NCBI GenBank assembly: GCA_012932865.1
Contig: SAXG01000024.1
Location: 62,001-126,000, forward strand
Source of the DNA: Amylostereum areolatum
Taxonomy: Eukaryota > Basidiomycota > Agaricomycetes > Russulales > Stereaceae
Length of the DNA stretch: 64,000 bases
Reading direction: 5' to 3'
The position numbers and the translations under genes are program-made. The notes under the pieces are model-generated. The model saw only the letters and a program-made list of their open reading frames with translations, had not been told where the DNA came from and did no database searches. Shown in pieces: positions 1-11,772 of this stretch. Within the stretch, counting starts at the first letter, position 1. The number at the start of each line of letters is the position of its first letter.

Positions 1-3000
1 GGGTGGGCAATCGGTTCCACCGAGCAAAACATACTGCCCAAGGTCGGCATCCCAGTACGGGTCTAGCGATGGCTCAAGTTTGGTATCATCGCATGCCAAC
101 GCAACGGGGCCGTTGTACTTGAGCTTGTCGAGAATCTGTCGAACACGGTCGAATGTACGCTCCTGTATTCCAATAGGAAAACGTGGCTCGCGTGACCTTT
201 GAATTCTGGGTAACAAGTTAGCACAACTCGGAAAGAAGCTTGCCAGTACTGTAATTCTACTTACTGCAGCGTGCGCGCGTGCGGAAGTGGCAGGACCTGT
301 CGCATTGCCTGATATGCTTTCGGGCTGTGGATATTGAGAACATGTGCGAATTCTGTCACGGTGGGAGCATAACGCATTGCACGCGAATCCACACCACGAC
401 GAGCCATCTCGTCTCGGTCGACTAGGGCTTTCAAGAAACCTTTGAATACATCCTCGTTCTTGAATCTTCCCTCTGATACTCCTCGTGCAAAAACTAGGTA
501 TGGCTCGCGTGAATTCTGCAAAGTGTGATGTAAGAAATCGCATCCACTCAACATAACACAATCACGTACCTCCTTGAATGCGTTAAGGATTGACTGGAGG
601 CCGATGACTCGAGCGTACCGGTCGGTGCTCATCTCCGCCCCACGAACCACTACTTTTGCCGTATACTTCGCATTTTCTGGGTCCTTGTCTTTCTGGTGGC
701 GACGGAGTGCGTTCGAAAAGGTTTTGAGAGATCGGAGCGATTTGCAAGCTACACATGGTGGGCGAGAGGCAATGTCCGTGTCCTCAGGAACTTGAACAGA
801 TAGTGAACACTCGGTGGAAACTACACGTTGGAGGTCTAAATCAACACGCCACTTCCAGCGGGACCGTTGAGCAGCATAGACGACCTCTTTCTGATCTTGG
901 GATAAATTCCGAAAGTTTTTTGCGGAGGGGAAGAGTTCGTTCGTCAACAGTGAAAGGGAGGGTGCTCCACCGCCATCAGTGTATCCTCGATCTAGGTAGT
1001 TTTTGATCTTGTCATCCGTTCTCGCAAGGAGTCCTGGGCATGGTAATTCGACAATGCGACGGGAAGTGGGCATCGTTGTTGATGCACGCCACGAGTCAAG
1101 TGATGACATTCCGCCGGTGCCACTTCTACATGGCTTTTGTTTTCCGTCTTTACGACCAAGGACATGCCTTCGGAATGCGTTGACTTCATGAAGAGCATCC
1201 ATGCGGATGACACAGCCGCAAGTAGAGTGCCGAACAAGGAAAGGATCCCGAGGGTCGAATTCAGCGTGAGAGTCGTACTCGCGGACCTTCCTCTGGAACT
1301 CGTCCTTCTTTGCACAATCTTCAGTGTACGTCCCGTCCGCCACTCCCTGTTTGATAAACCGCTGACGCTGGGCAGTCCTTGAGTTGCCTACGTTCGCAAC
1401 ACTCCCGGTTGAGTCGACCTTTACATGCGTTGGCAATGATTTCCCCTTCGAGGAAGCGCGGGCAAAAAGCTTGCTGATCTTTGTCGGCTTTGGTGTGTGG
1501 TCGCTCTCCTCACTTGACCCCTCGATGTCACTGAAGGTACGCTTTTTGAACCAGCCAATGACTTTGTTGGCTTTTGCCACCTTCCCCTCCGCCGCTGCCT
1601 TCTTTGTGCTCGCAAATATATCAAAGGTCTTGAGCTTTATCCGGCCTTCATTGTGTCCTGCCGGTGCGGACGACGAGGACTGGGTAGACCCACGAGATAC
1701 TGCACGAGAAGAGGGATGGAAAGCGGGAGGATTTGAGTTGAGTTTGGGTAGTATGTCCGAGTTATTATGTGGCACAACAGGGGGAGGGATTGGGGGACCA
1801 GTGTCGGCGGTGTCATTTGACATTGTACTGGAAAATGATGTCGAAAGGTTTGTCTCTGCATCTTGGGTGGGAAGCTGAAGTTGCGCACTCATGCAAACTG
1901 TAGTAGGGTCATCAATATCCATCGGATCGTTGTAGGATCCGTTGTCGTTGTCGTCAGCAATCATAACGTCTATTGCTTGCTCGGTCGGAAGGTAAGCGTC
2001 TCTGGAATCCATGGCCATCGGCGAAGGAGGGCTAATTGCTATCGGAGCAGAAGGAACATGGCGTTCATCCACAGCTAACAGCCTTGCCATGCCTGACGGA
2101 AGGCGGCTGGCTCGTAATGATCCTGCAGTGTGCGCTGGCGGTGGTATGCTTGCCACTCGGCCCTTAACAGTATCGTGGGTAGGTGAGTTCGTGTTCGTGA
2201 TGATAAAGAATAACAACTTACCACTCTGCTCCTTGTATGTGCTTCTGCTAACCGGACAAACCAGCGGACTCGGTGTTCAACAGCTGTTGTCTGTGTCCAG
2301 AGAGCCTCGTTCAATGTCGTGTGGGCAATTGTATTTGCCGCACATATTCCACATGACACCCAGTCGTCTTGAGTCGCACAGGGAAATGTATCGTCGCTGT
2401 CAACCCATCTGTATTCGCCGCCGAGCCGGACGCGCAACCAGTGTTGTACTTTCGTGACCACTTCTTGAGGCCGCTCAAGTTTATGCCGAAGACTGTCGCC
2501 TGTACCCCTCTGGTAAATGTCCCAAAATCATGTATCATAGATTGGGTTTCCTCACCATAAGCCACTGTGCGCTGATGACCATCTATCCGTAGAATAGCGA
2601 AGTGTTGTTGGTCCTGGACAAAAACCGGCATGAGGACAACCTTCTTGCCCTCGGAAAGGATTCTTTCGGTTTGACGGAGAAATCGGGGCGACCTGGCTTG
2701 ATAGAAATCCGCGCGCTCTGCTTTTCGAATCTCGTTCCAGATGTCGAACCCGTGGACCTCGTAAACACGGATTTCCGGTGGTGCATTTTCAAGCTGCTCC
2801 ACAATCCAATGCATCATCATGTTGAGGGTGAATGTGCTGACCCGCCCGTCTCCTAGGAGCTTGACAAAGTCTGCTGTGGTTGCATTCATTTGTGCGCCTC
2901 GAATTGCCGTCGGTTCGTGCCATGGTATAGTTGCTACTTGTCGGAGTGCCTCTTGAACGTGTTCTCTTGATTCCTCTCCCTCCTCTCCTGCCTTGCTCTC

Positions 3001-3498
3001 TAACCAAGTTATGGCATTCTTCCAGGCATTCTGTATATCCAGAATTGTGTGCATCTGTTGCCAGTACGTCACCACCCAGAATGGTAGTCGACCATCCCGA
3101 TATTGGGGGTCGCAAACTGACTGCATCCCATCCAGGACCATTTGCCCAATCAACCGGTCTACCTTCCTTACAAAATCTCGAGGAGGGAGGTCACGGACAT
3201 GGAGGTGAGCAGATGCGCGGTCCGGCGGTTCCTTTGAAAATGCTGATGATGGTGCCGGGTATACGGATGTGTTGCTTCTCTTTGGAAGGGACGTAGACAC
3301 AAAGTCCCAAACAGGAAGGTTTGGACCAGGGAGAAGGTCGTTCTCCAACTGAGGGGGGATGACGAGGAGAGTCTTGATGTGATGGGCGAGTTCCGGAGGA
3401 ATGTCGATTTGGGGGAATTGTTTTCCGGTGCCAATCCAGGTCTTGTGGTCAAAATCAGGTATTTCAGAATCATCGAGGACTGAGATAGGTGTATTCAT
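1..3498 (-). CDS. Ulp1-type cysteine protease fused to a transposon-associated C-terminal region (3' end outside window)
   Basis: Five exons read 3498-2556, 2499-2222, 2162-570, 515-265 and 205-<1. All four introns (54-59 bp; donors GTGAGG, GTAAGT, GTACGT, GTAAGT) join in phase, giving at least 1090 codons. The first ~400 residues form a C48/Ulp1 SUMO-protease-like domain: His299 (QQHFAILRID), Asp316 (YGDSL, created only by splicing the first intron), Gln358 and Cys364 (WVSCGIC). The C-terminal part has a cysteine/histidine cluster (STCGCVIRM), a CPGLLARTDD motif, PCVACKSL, and a YNGPVALACDDTKL stretch near the window edge that resembles an RNase H-like transposase core. Long proteins of this kind are multicopy in Agaricomycetes and seem to belong to DNA transposons; that role is inference from memory of the family. 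No stop or frameshift is visible, so it may be active. The first ATG of the open frame is used as start. Confidence 0.8.
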
Positions 3499-5499
3499 GT
3501 GGTCAGGGTTGGGAAGTGTGAGTGTGAGTAAGGGACAGAAGGTTGAACATCAACGGCGGAGTAAGTGCCCAAGCTCCTGTCATTGTGCGCCTGTATAGGA
3601 CGAATATAGGTGGAATAACTGCTACTTGGAGATAAAACTATTTATCTATCATATTTGGTCCAAATTACAGTACAATACCCTGTCTGTCCATCTCATAGTC
3701 CCCTCGGATAGCCCCGGGTCAAGGATCGGACCTCGCCAGCAAACGGTCCCTAACCCGGACAGATCCTCGGACATAGAGCCAAATTTGGGGTCTCAGACCC
3801 GGCATCCCCCCTCGGAGCTCGGCGCTGACGCGCCGTTTGACCCCGGGTAGGTGCATCGGACCTCTGGCGGGCGTTTCAGGGGTCCTCAGGCAGCCTCCTG
3901 ACCCGCCCCCGACGACGAGAAGAATCTGAGACTCTCTGACCCTGATGGTAGGGATGGACCAACGCGAGAGCGATCGTCTCGCCATGATTTCTGGTCTACA
4001 AGTCGAGGCCACTCACTTGAAGACATCCTCAACGCGAAACGATGGCGCCAGAGAAAATCTATACACCGCGATGGCGAGATGGCAAGCTGGCTAGACGCCT
4101 CTAGATGCAGCTGCACGTCTTTTGATGGGACGTCAAGTTTACAGTTTGAGCCCCTGCAGATCATAATCAATATATTACTTACCATCGAGATGCCGGAATG
4201 ATGGAAAGGCGATCGCTACCGATGGTCGGGGTGATGGGACAAGGTGTCGTCGACGATGCGGTCCCGTACCTACCCTACTTATTACCCGTACCGTACCGTC
4301 GTTCATTGAAGCGATCTGGACCTGGTATCGCGTCGTTCTGACGCCGTTGATGGTTTGGTTATGCATGGCGCGAATTCGTCCTTGGTGATGAGGTGAGGGC
4401 GAGGAGTTAGTGCGCGTCGCGCGAGGTTCCGAAAGGAAAGAAATTCGTCCACGAAACTTGCATGAGACTCGAGACAGCTTCACGAAACGAACATTCGGAC
4501 CACCATGTGTCAAATTTACGAAAGCTGTACACCAGAGTAAAATATAACTGAATATACTTGAAGCGATCGTTGGTTGTGTGGAAGATGGCTGCGCCTTCGA
4601 GACCTGCGACACGATAGAGCAGATTTGAACTTGAATTCCCGCCTTTCGGCGGTATATCGCGCGGTGGTGTCGCTAGTGGTGAGGGAAACGATATATCTAG
4701 CGCACAGTCGACCGAAACCGAGGATCAGCGAAGGAAAGACGAAAGCCGGGGAAACGCACGCTGGCCCAAGCGTTACAGAGAGCTCGGGGTTCTGGCCGTC
4801 GAAAGTGGTACTTAGTACTCCGTGCCAATCATCTCGCGTTTCAACCGCCAGCCGCTGCAGGCTGGGGGTGAGTGCGGTCAAGGATGATGTCGAGACTGTG
4901 CACGCACATGCATCCAGTTCTTTGACCTTGATCATATGGACGACCTGGGATGGGTTGGAAAGGCCATAGTAGCGATATTGGATGACGACGATCGCCTCTT
5001 TTTTACTGGACGATTCAGATGTGATCCAACGGTCAAACTGATGAAACAGCCAGTGCTGCGATGCATGCATACCCGAAACTATATCATCGACGTACGTGCC
5101 GCGTTTGCTTCTGCCGGCGTGGTAACTGAACTGAAGACCGCGCCACCTGTCTCTGCGTGAGGGACGAGTCCTTCCAAAGAAACCAAGAAAACAACGCACC
5201 TGGTCCGCAGAAATCCCAGGTCGTCCAGCGATATTATTGTTTGGAGTCACCGCCTCTTCCCCGTCCTGCAATTCTTCTCCACGAGTTCAAGGGCTGACTT
5301 GATCGCGCATCTTCGTCATTAGCGCGCCCCTATTTGCCTAGTCGCGTAGATTCGCGTGTGGTGCAATGCGTCCTCCTAGATTCCAGGCAGGAGTCGCGAC
5401 AGTGACCAGTGAGGTTCAGATAGCCCGAAGCTCGGCGTAGAGTACACGGGCGGAGGCTCTACTGGAATCAACTTGGCTTTGATGGGAGCGTTTGATTCC
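3499..5499. other. Intergenic region with no supported gene
   Basis: No reading frame here shows a domain I recognise. A 251-codon minus-strand frame at 5271-4516 contains, near 4680-4620, a stretch (TSDTTARYTAERREFKFK) resembling one at 17.05 kb, and may be a relic of the same repeated sequence. The 3700-3920 portion is GC-rich and resembles a degenerate transposon end, but I could not find a matching partner. Confidence 0.4.
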
Positions 5500-5537
5500 A
5501 GTCGGTCAAATTAGATTGAACTCAACTTCGAGTCGGA

Positions 5538-5578
5538 TTGAAGCCAGTACACGAAATAGACGCCCGTACTGGCTTCAA
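5538..5578. repeat. Perfect 13 bp inverted repeat (hairpin)
   Basis: TTGAAGCCAGTAC at 5538-5550 is the exact reverse complement of 5566-5578, with a 15-base loop. The motif GGCTTCAACCCAG recurs singly at about 6743-6755, and 6610-6636 holds a related imperfect palindrome. This suggests a short repeat family. No coding role is visible. Confidence 0.7.
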
Positions 5579-7198
5579 CCCAGGTTTTCCACCCGGATTC
5601 ATTTTCATCCGCTTGAATCGAGTGTTCGACGTGTCGGGGATCATCGGCCCGAGGTGTAAATCTGTAATCACGCGTGACGCGTTCCGGCTCTGTTTCACAT
5701 CTCTCGACTCAAACAAGTTGCTGTGACCGTCTGAATTCGAAAGCAATAAACGCGAAACAAATTGTGAATGGATTACATTTGTAACGCTATCCGTATCATC
5801 TAGTCCCTTAGCGAGAGTATCCACAGAGTGCAGCAAGGAGTCCTGAGAGAGTGCTCGTGAAGCTTCGTGAAGCCTCGAGCGTGGACAGTCGACACGTCGG
5901 ACACAAGCCGAGTGTAGACGCTTTGTCATATGACCATGTTCGTTAACGACCGTTGCAACTGCAAGTGCAACTTCGTCCAAACTTCGTCCTTCCCCTTCCC
6001 TTCCCCCCACGTCCAAGTCGTCCCTTCGTCTGCCACTCCCTTTGTCCTCCCTTCTATGCTCACCACGCCCTCAACTACCATCCGCGTATGGATTTTCAAT
6101 GACGCCGCACAGGTGAGGATATCCGTAAGGCTCACGCACGAGCATTGCCAGTGGGTGACGGCTGACACCATCTGCAGACCTCAATCAACATGCCTCTTCC
6201 TCTCAAAAGGTGTGCTCTCGCACTTGTACTCACCCCCCTCATGCCGCTTGCAATCATATCTGACCCCAAGTTCTCGTCTTCGGGTGACTGGCTCCTCTCT
6301 GGCTGGCTGTGACTTGCTTTGGCTCTCACTGGTTGTCTCCGCACTGGCCCTGGACTTTGGTTCTTGAACCCTGGCTTGGCTTCTGGGCTTGCTGGCTCGA
6401 GATTCTATCCGTGGACCATCGGGATGTGTACAAAGATCTCGTAAGTCACTCTACCGCTTTTTTGTAGTACACTTGTGATTGCCCATGTATTCCATATGTT
6501 TATCTGAAAATATATCATATTTTTCTTTCTTATTCATGTGATTTATAAGCCCTCCGGAAAGCGGAACGAGGATTCGGTGCTGTGCGTCGTGTTGGATACG
6601 ATCGAGATTCCAACTCGGCTTCAAGCTGAGTTGGTACTGAAATAATCTCAGTACAGCCAGGTTGGGTAGATTCAGAGTGGAACCATCACAGAATCACGCC
6701 AGTACATACCAGAGTCCAATCAGTCCTCAGAATTCTTGGCTTCAACCCAGTACATCCCCTGCCTGTGTAGTCTCCCGTTGCTGACCTAACCAGAAGACAG
6801 TCGTTCTGGTTTAAGGGCGTAGATGCAGAAAGCATATGTCGAGGTCAATTGAGGGTAATGACCCAAGTAGCATCCATCCGATTTGGCCCATAGTCGGACA
6901 TATCCTCCAAATTTCGCCCGTTTCCGTCAAGATTCCGTACGGGGATCCGCCGGGGGCCTCTCTGGGCTAGCCCCGGCCGCCCCTCATCACAACTTCGTCG
7001 CAACACAATTTACTTCCTGTCTACATAGTACAAGCTCGCCATGAACAACTTCATCCTCGCATTCCTATATCTTGCAGTGACAGTGTATCTCAAAATCCCA
7101 CCGCAGGAGAGGGCGCCCAGGTGTCATCGGAATGCGTTGTGGAACGCTGACGCTCATGGTGCAACTCTATCGCATGAGGCGACACGAGGCGGCCCCCC
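5579..7198. other. Gene-free stretch
   Basis: Only short frames without recognisable domains are found. Pyrimidine-rich DNA lies at 5970-6060 and an AT-rich patch at 6470-6560. I see nothing I can support as a gene. Confidence 0.4.
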
Positions 7199-7200
7199 TA

Positions 7201-7588
7201 CAGTGCCTTGCATATATTTCTGGAGGTCGCGTCCTCGAGATTCTTTGTTTGTTACGACCAAACAAATCCTTAACAGGCAACTCCGGGACGGTCCGAGTTG
7301 AAGAGTGATGGATGTTACATGCATGCTCACGTCCTGCAGGGATCCATGCTCACAAGGTAACACAAACCTTGGATTTGTGAGTGGTTTCAAATGATGATAA
7401 GAGGGTGTCGGAGGGAAGAGGGAGGAGGAACAATGTCAAGGAAGGATTTAGGCAGTGAGCCTCTCGCCAGGCATCACGTAATAGTCACGGAGAGTCACCC
7501 GTTACGACTGCAGCCTCATATGGAAGTGTTTGGTCGAACAAACAAAGAATCTTCCGACGCGACCTCCAGAAATATATGCAAGGCACTG
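7201..7588. mobile_element. Tc1/mariner-type MITE (388 bp) with ~62 bp terminal inverted repeats and TA target site
   Basis: The left end (7201-7263) starts CAGTGCCTTGCATATATTTC. It is matched by the reverse complement of the right end (7528-7588) apart from a few substitutions and a 2 bp indel. Both ends are flanked by the dinucleotide TA (7199-7200 and 7589-7590), as expected for IS630/Tc1/mariner insertion, and the CAGTGCCTTGC terminus is typical of Tc1-like elements. The ~265 bp interior has no transposase, so the element is non-autonomous. The near-identical ends suggest fairly recent insertion. Confidence 0.88.
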
Positions 7589-7590
7589 TA

Positions 7591-8649
7591 AGTTAACGAG
7601 GGCTTCAGGTAGCGTGTTTTCATTTTACATTCCAGCGCTGACACTGTTTGGTGTTCTTACGGCGCCTCGACTGAATGAAGCATGGTCATACGGTCGCCGT
7701 TTCTCATGGCATCGAGAGGGTTGGCACGGCTTTTCCTTCCGAAGTCCTCGTGCTCCAGCGGCGCATCTGCTCCACTTCTCGTACCCATATCTCAGAAAGA
7801 AAGATGAAAGGTCAGTCTCTGCGTCCAACAATCAGTCGTGTCGACCGAAAATCAGCACCTTTCAGGCTTTCCCCAGTCTGTCGTATGAATGGCTTTGATC
7901 GAGTTCGCTACGCTTGGCGTAGACGCGCACTTCATGCACCGCAATTGAATTAATCACACAGTTCCCTCCGGTAGACGTGAAGATACGCCTGTTCAAGTAC
8001 CAATTTAACGATCGGTTTGTCTTTCAACCCGGGGATGTTTGTATCCACGCGGGAGCATCAGGAAACCCCCCCCCCATAGTTATTTTTGGTAATTGTTTCC
8101 CAGTTTGGCCACGACGCGGCAGAGCAAGCACGGCCAAATACAAGTCGAGTGCGCGCGAGGTGCTGTCGTCCCCCTACCTTCCGCTGCTGTTCGTAGACTA
8201 CGATACATTATGTGTAGCTATAAATACTATATATCTTCCTATCTGTGAGCTCGAATTGTCGAAAATACGTGAGTGAGTAGCACAGTGTCGGGAACGAGTT
8301 CACACTCGAGGAATTTCCTAATTGGGAAGTCGACGCGAGACGCGCTGGCTGTGGGCATCTCCGAAACTGTTTTCATTGCAGCTCTCAAACTATTGCTCGC
8401 GTACAGAAACTAATTATATGCGAATGATCAGAATATAAATGCGATTCTGATAGTATCAAGATCGTGTTTTTTTTGCAAGTTTTTGCAAGGGTGATCTCCA
8501 GAGCCCACCCCCCCCTGCTCATGCTTGGTTGACCATTCAAGGACAGAGGAGCACATCATGTATTCAACTTCTATAGTACATATACAATATAGAGAATAGG
8601 TGATCTACACAAATAACCAGAGGATCCCAAAACTCTTAAGCACGGTCAC
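7591..8649. other. Gene-free stretch
   Basis: Short frames only. An AT-rich segment lies at 8200-8480. No domain is recognised on either strand. Confidence 0.4.
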
Positions 8650-8657
8650 GCGTGGAG

Positions 8658-9259
8658 TAGTGTACCGTTAAAGAAGAAAAATCCTTCTTGAACCTGTTTA
8701 TGAACGGAGTACCCTGCAATGGGCCAATTAACACGTCTAATTAACCGTTAATATAGCTTTTTTAACACAAAAAATTGAGCATGATTTATGCGGGTGAGAA
8801 CCCGTAAAAACCCATTCCAAAGCCTCCTGAGCCACATTCGAGGTCGATGCTGCCGCTGGCATGGAGGTGGTTGGGTCAGGAAGTGGTAGGAACCTTCGGG
8901 CGAAAGGTAGTCAAGCCCACGACTCACGAGGTATCCACCCTCACGCGCACGCGCGGCGCGCCCTCCCCTCGCCTTAGGTTCCACTTCGTCCATATCCGCA
9001 TCCTCCCAGTCCATGTCACCCTCGACTAATAACTCTCCCGCCGACTCGTCCCCCGACTAGGTTGCTGGGCATTGGTGGGCAGTCGCTACTTGATATATAT
9101 CCCGCCGCGCCCCGATGGCCCGGGCCAGGAAGGGTGCCTGTTCAAAAAGGTTTTTGAACGATGAATTTTGCGGGGTCATTTATGAACGTGTTTATAAACC
9201 ATGTTTATAAACAGTTAAAGAAGATTAGTTAAAGAAAGTCCTTTTTTCACGGTACACTA
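8658..9259. mobile_element. hAT-type non-autonomous element (602 bp) with 8 bp target-site duplication
   Basis: The element starts TAGTGTACCGT at 8658 and ends with the reverse complement ACGGTACACTA at 9259. The 8 bp GCGTGGAG occurs immediately outside both ends (8650-8657 and 9260-9267). An 8 bp duplication plus short TAG..CTA inverted ends is diagnostic of hAT transposition. Similar but imperfect subterminal motifs (GTTAAAGAAG; TTTATGAAC / GTTTATAAAC) lie near both ends. There is no transposase frame inside. Confidence 0.9.
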
Positions 9260-9267
9260 GCGTGGAG

Positions 9268-10468
9268 CACCCGCATTTTGAACCAAATCGACGGGCATCG
9301 CACGAGCACGAACGGCGCAGAAAACGCACCTGGACATCGCCCGCGCCCTCTCTTGATAATCCGGTCTTGTGCAGGTGCCATGCTCTGGTGACGTCGAGAC
9401 GGAGAGAACGCCGTGCGGCGAGGTGCGCGCGCCCCCCCGCTTTCCCGCTCGTTCTCGCGCTGATGCTTGTGCAACAGCCCATGGACACGGACACGGACAC
9501 GGACACAGCTGCGTCCCTCTACAACTCCCCCGTCACACTCCCCATAGCGTGTCCTCCCGGTGCGCGCTCCGCATGCCGCTGACGAGACTCGCCAGCAGCG
9601 TCGAAAACGCGTGGCCGTTCGACAGCACGCGCGCGCAGGCGCAGCTTGCTTGCTTGCCCTCCGTGTTTGGTGAGTCTGTGCCCCGCTCTCGTTTGGGTTT
9701 ATCGTGCTGACGAAGAAGGGGTTAGCCATTTTTTCCCGGGGCGTTAGGACGACGAAGACGCACCTGGGACGTGCACGGCGCGCTCCCGGACCTCCACCCA
9801 ACGTGGTGGTGTGGACGGATTCGTCCCGCCCCGGCGTCCTGGCCGCTTTGGACGACAAGGACGCGAGATAACGCGGGGACGCCGTGTGCGCTGGCAGGGC
9901 CTTGAGGGTACGTCCGTTTTGCTGTCGCAGTTTGGAGCGAGCGCTGACGAGGGCGTCAGGTCGGGTGCACGAAGAAGAGGGGGAGGAACGCACCCTGGAC
10001 GGCGGACGCGTCCTCTCCCGATCGCGTGCCGCGCGCACCCATTTCCCCTCCTCCCGCTCGACGCCGCCCGTCTCGACGCGTGGATGATGGCCCTTGGAAC
10101 GAGACGGCGTCAGGTCGGCCGCAGCGCATCTGAAGACGGGAGGACAACGTACCTGGAGCATGGGCCCTCTGCCGCCCAGGATCTCCCTCTCTCCGGCTCG
10201 TCTCCGTCGCCACGCCCACGCGTCGACGCGTGCGCTCGTCATGCGGGGTACGTCCTCCTTGCCGTCTTCGTGTGAGTATCTGGGGAAGGGAGCGTCAGAA
10301 TCGACGCGCGACGATGACGGGGGAAACGGCTTGGAGGGCGCGGGACTGGGCGGACCTTCGCCATCGAATGACATGGTGGTGGAGTCGGGAGAAAGCATGG
10401 GGACGCATCGCCACCGTTGGGCGAGGGACTGCGGCTACATAGCACCAGGGCTGGCGGAGGGCGTCTCG
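9268..10468 (-). pseudogene. 3' part of an unidentified multi-exon gene interrupted by a hAT element
   Basis: On the minus strand a long open frame contains three intron-like segments with good signals: GTACGT..CTGAC..AAG near 10.17-10.11 kb, GTGCGT..CTGAC..CAG near 9.99-9.94 kb, and GTGCGT..CTAAC..CAG near 9.76-9.70 kb. The frame 5' of them (near 10.40-10.16 kb) includes VDAWAWRRRRAGEREIL. At 10468 it meets a hAT insertion; on the far side (11781-12160) a minus-strand frame ending RVGNTSE continues in the same register when the element and one duplicated target site are ignored. An in-frame TAG follows 3' of the junction, near 10.44 kb. The product is not recognised. A CGGACA hexamer repeat sits at 9485-9507. 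Coding status is uncertain. Confidence 0.35.
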
Positions 10469-11772
10469 TAGTGTTGCCAAAGTTCGGTTCAGAACCGCGG
10501 TCCGAACCCGAACCGACAGAACCGAACCGACAGTTCGGTCCGGTTCTGGTTCTGGTTCTGGCTTTCGGCTGTCGGTTCAGGTTCGGGTTCGGGCCGGGGA
10601 AGAACCGACAGAACCGGTCCGAACCGTGGTTCAGCTGTGCAAGGATACATGGCCACGTTATAGCCGACTTTCTGTAGTCCTCCATCCACCCCCATCCTTT
10701 CCCTTCCCCGCCCTCGTCCCCTGCCCTCGTCCTCCGCCCTCATCTCCCGCCACTACGTTCGCTCCCCGCCGCCCTTGGTTTCCATCTTCGTCCACCCTCA
10801 TCTGCCGCCCTCGTCCGCTGCCCTCGTCCGCTGCCCTCGTCCGCTGCCCTCGTCCACTTCCGCGAAATCCTCTCAGCCCTCCGCGAATGCTGTGCCCCCC
10901 TGCACGACGCCTACATCGATGCCCTCCTCGTGCGTCTCGCCGACCCCACCTCCGTCCAGCGCCCTCCCAGACCTCGCCAAGCTCATTGTCGACACCGTGC
11001 GCGACATCCTCCAGCTTGCAGACACGATGAAGGATGACCTGTCCCAGTTCGTCATGGGCGCGATGAGCGAAGCGCAGCTGCGGGCGACCATCCGCGACCA
11101 GGCGCGCAAGGGCGAGTGCGTGCTTGTGCTCAACCTGTGGCGCACGACATCCCTCAAGGCCGTTGTCGCCGAGTGGACGGCCCAGCTAGCGACACCCTAC
11201 TCCGGCGTGGCAAACGCGGGGGATCATGTGTAGATCGTACGGCTTATGCAAGCCCTGGGTGCAACGACCCCCGTCGCATGCCCTATGCCCACCAAACCTG
11301 TGCCCTCATCGGGCGACGACACAGAGCCACCTCCCGCGCTCCCAAACGTACTCCCACCACCCTTTTTCTTCTCCACGCCCGAGCTTGAGTACATCCAGAA
11401 CCTCCTCCAAGCCCTCGTCATCACCGCCTCTCTTCTTGCTCTCCTGCCCCCCTCATCTCCCGCGCCTCCATCCAATCCTCCCTCGTCACTACAAAGATAT
11501 TCTCCTTCTCCGCCTCCAGCCTTAGACTTCACCTCTCGCGTCTGGACACTCCTCACCACCTCCATCGGCTCCGAATCCAGCGTGGATGACACCAAGCTCA
11601 TCAATCTTGCTGACGATGGTGAACCAAGAACCGAGGTCCGAACCGAGTTCGAACCGAGAACCGAGGTTCAGTTCAGGTTCAGGTTCGGGTTCACTCCTAG
11701 ACATGTCGGTTCAGGTTCAGGTTCGGGGAAAATGGGTCCTGAACCGAACCGAACCGAACTTCGGCAACACTA
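10469..11772. mobile_element. hAT-type element (1304 bp) with 8 bp target-site duplication and GGTTC-rich subterminal repeats
   Basis: The left end TAGTGTTGCCAAAGTTCGGTTC is mirrored at the right end, with one mismatch in 22 bases. GCGTCTCG flanks both ends (10461-10468 and 11773-11780), a perfect 8 bp duplication. Inside each end is ~150 bp of degenerate GGTTCGGTTC-type repeats (10480-10635 and 11615-11765), a classic hAT subterminal structure. The interior codes for no hAT transposase but holds a separate ORF, so the element is non-autonomous and may have captured host sequence. Confidence 0.92.
10775..11620 (+). pseudogene. ORF carried inside the hAT element, possible captured gene fragment
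   Basis: One plus-strand frame runs from 10775 to about 11620 with a single in-frame TAG at 11231-11233. It includes helical-looking stretches such as LAKLIVDTVRDILQLADTMK and FVMGAMSEAQLRATIRDQA, then a Pro/Ser-rich part and a segment beginning STPELEYIQNLLQALVITAS. It does not resemble hAT, mariner or other transposases. The likeliest origin is host sequence captured by the element. The first part contains a short CCTCGTCCGCTGCC tandem repeat (about 10806-10853). Function unknown. Confidence 0.35.

Noticed and set aside
9247..10398. Single 383-codon minus-strand protein
   Set aside because: It reads through three intron-like segments with good donors, branch sites and acceptors, and ends in a transposon; treated as a possible broken gene instead.
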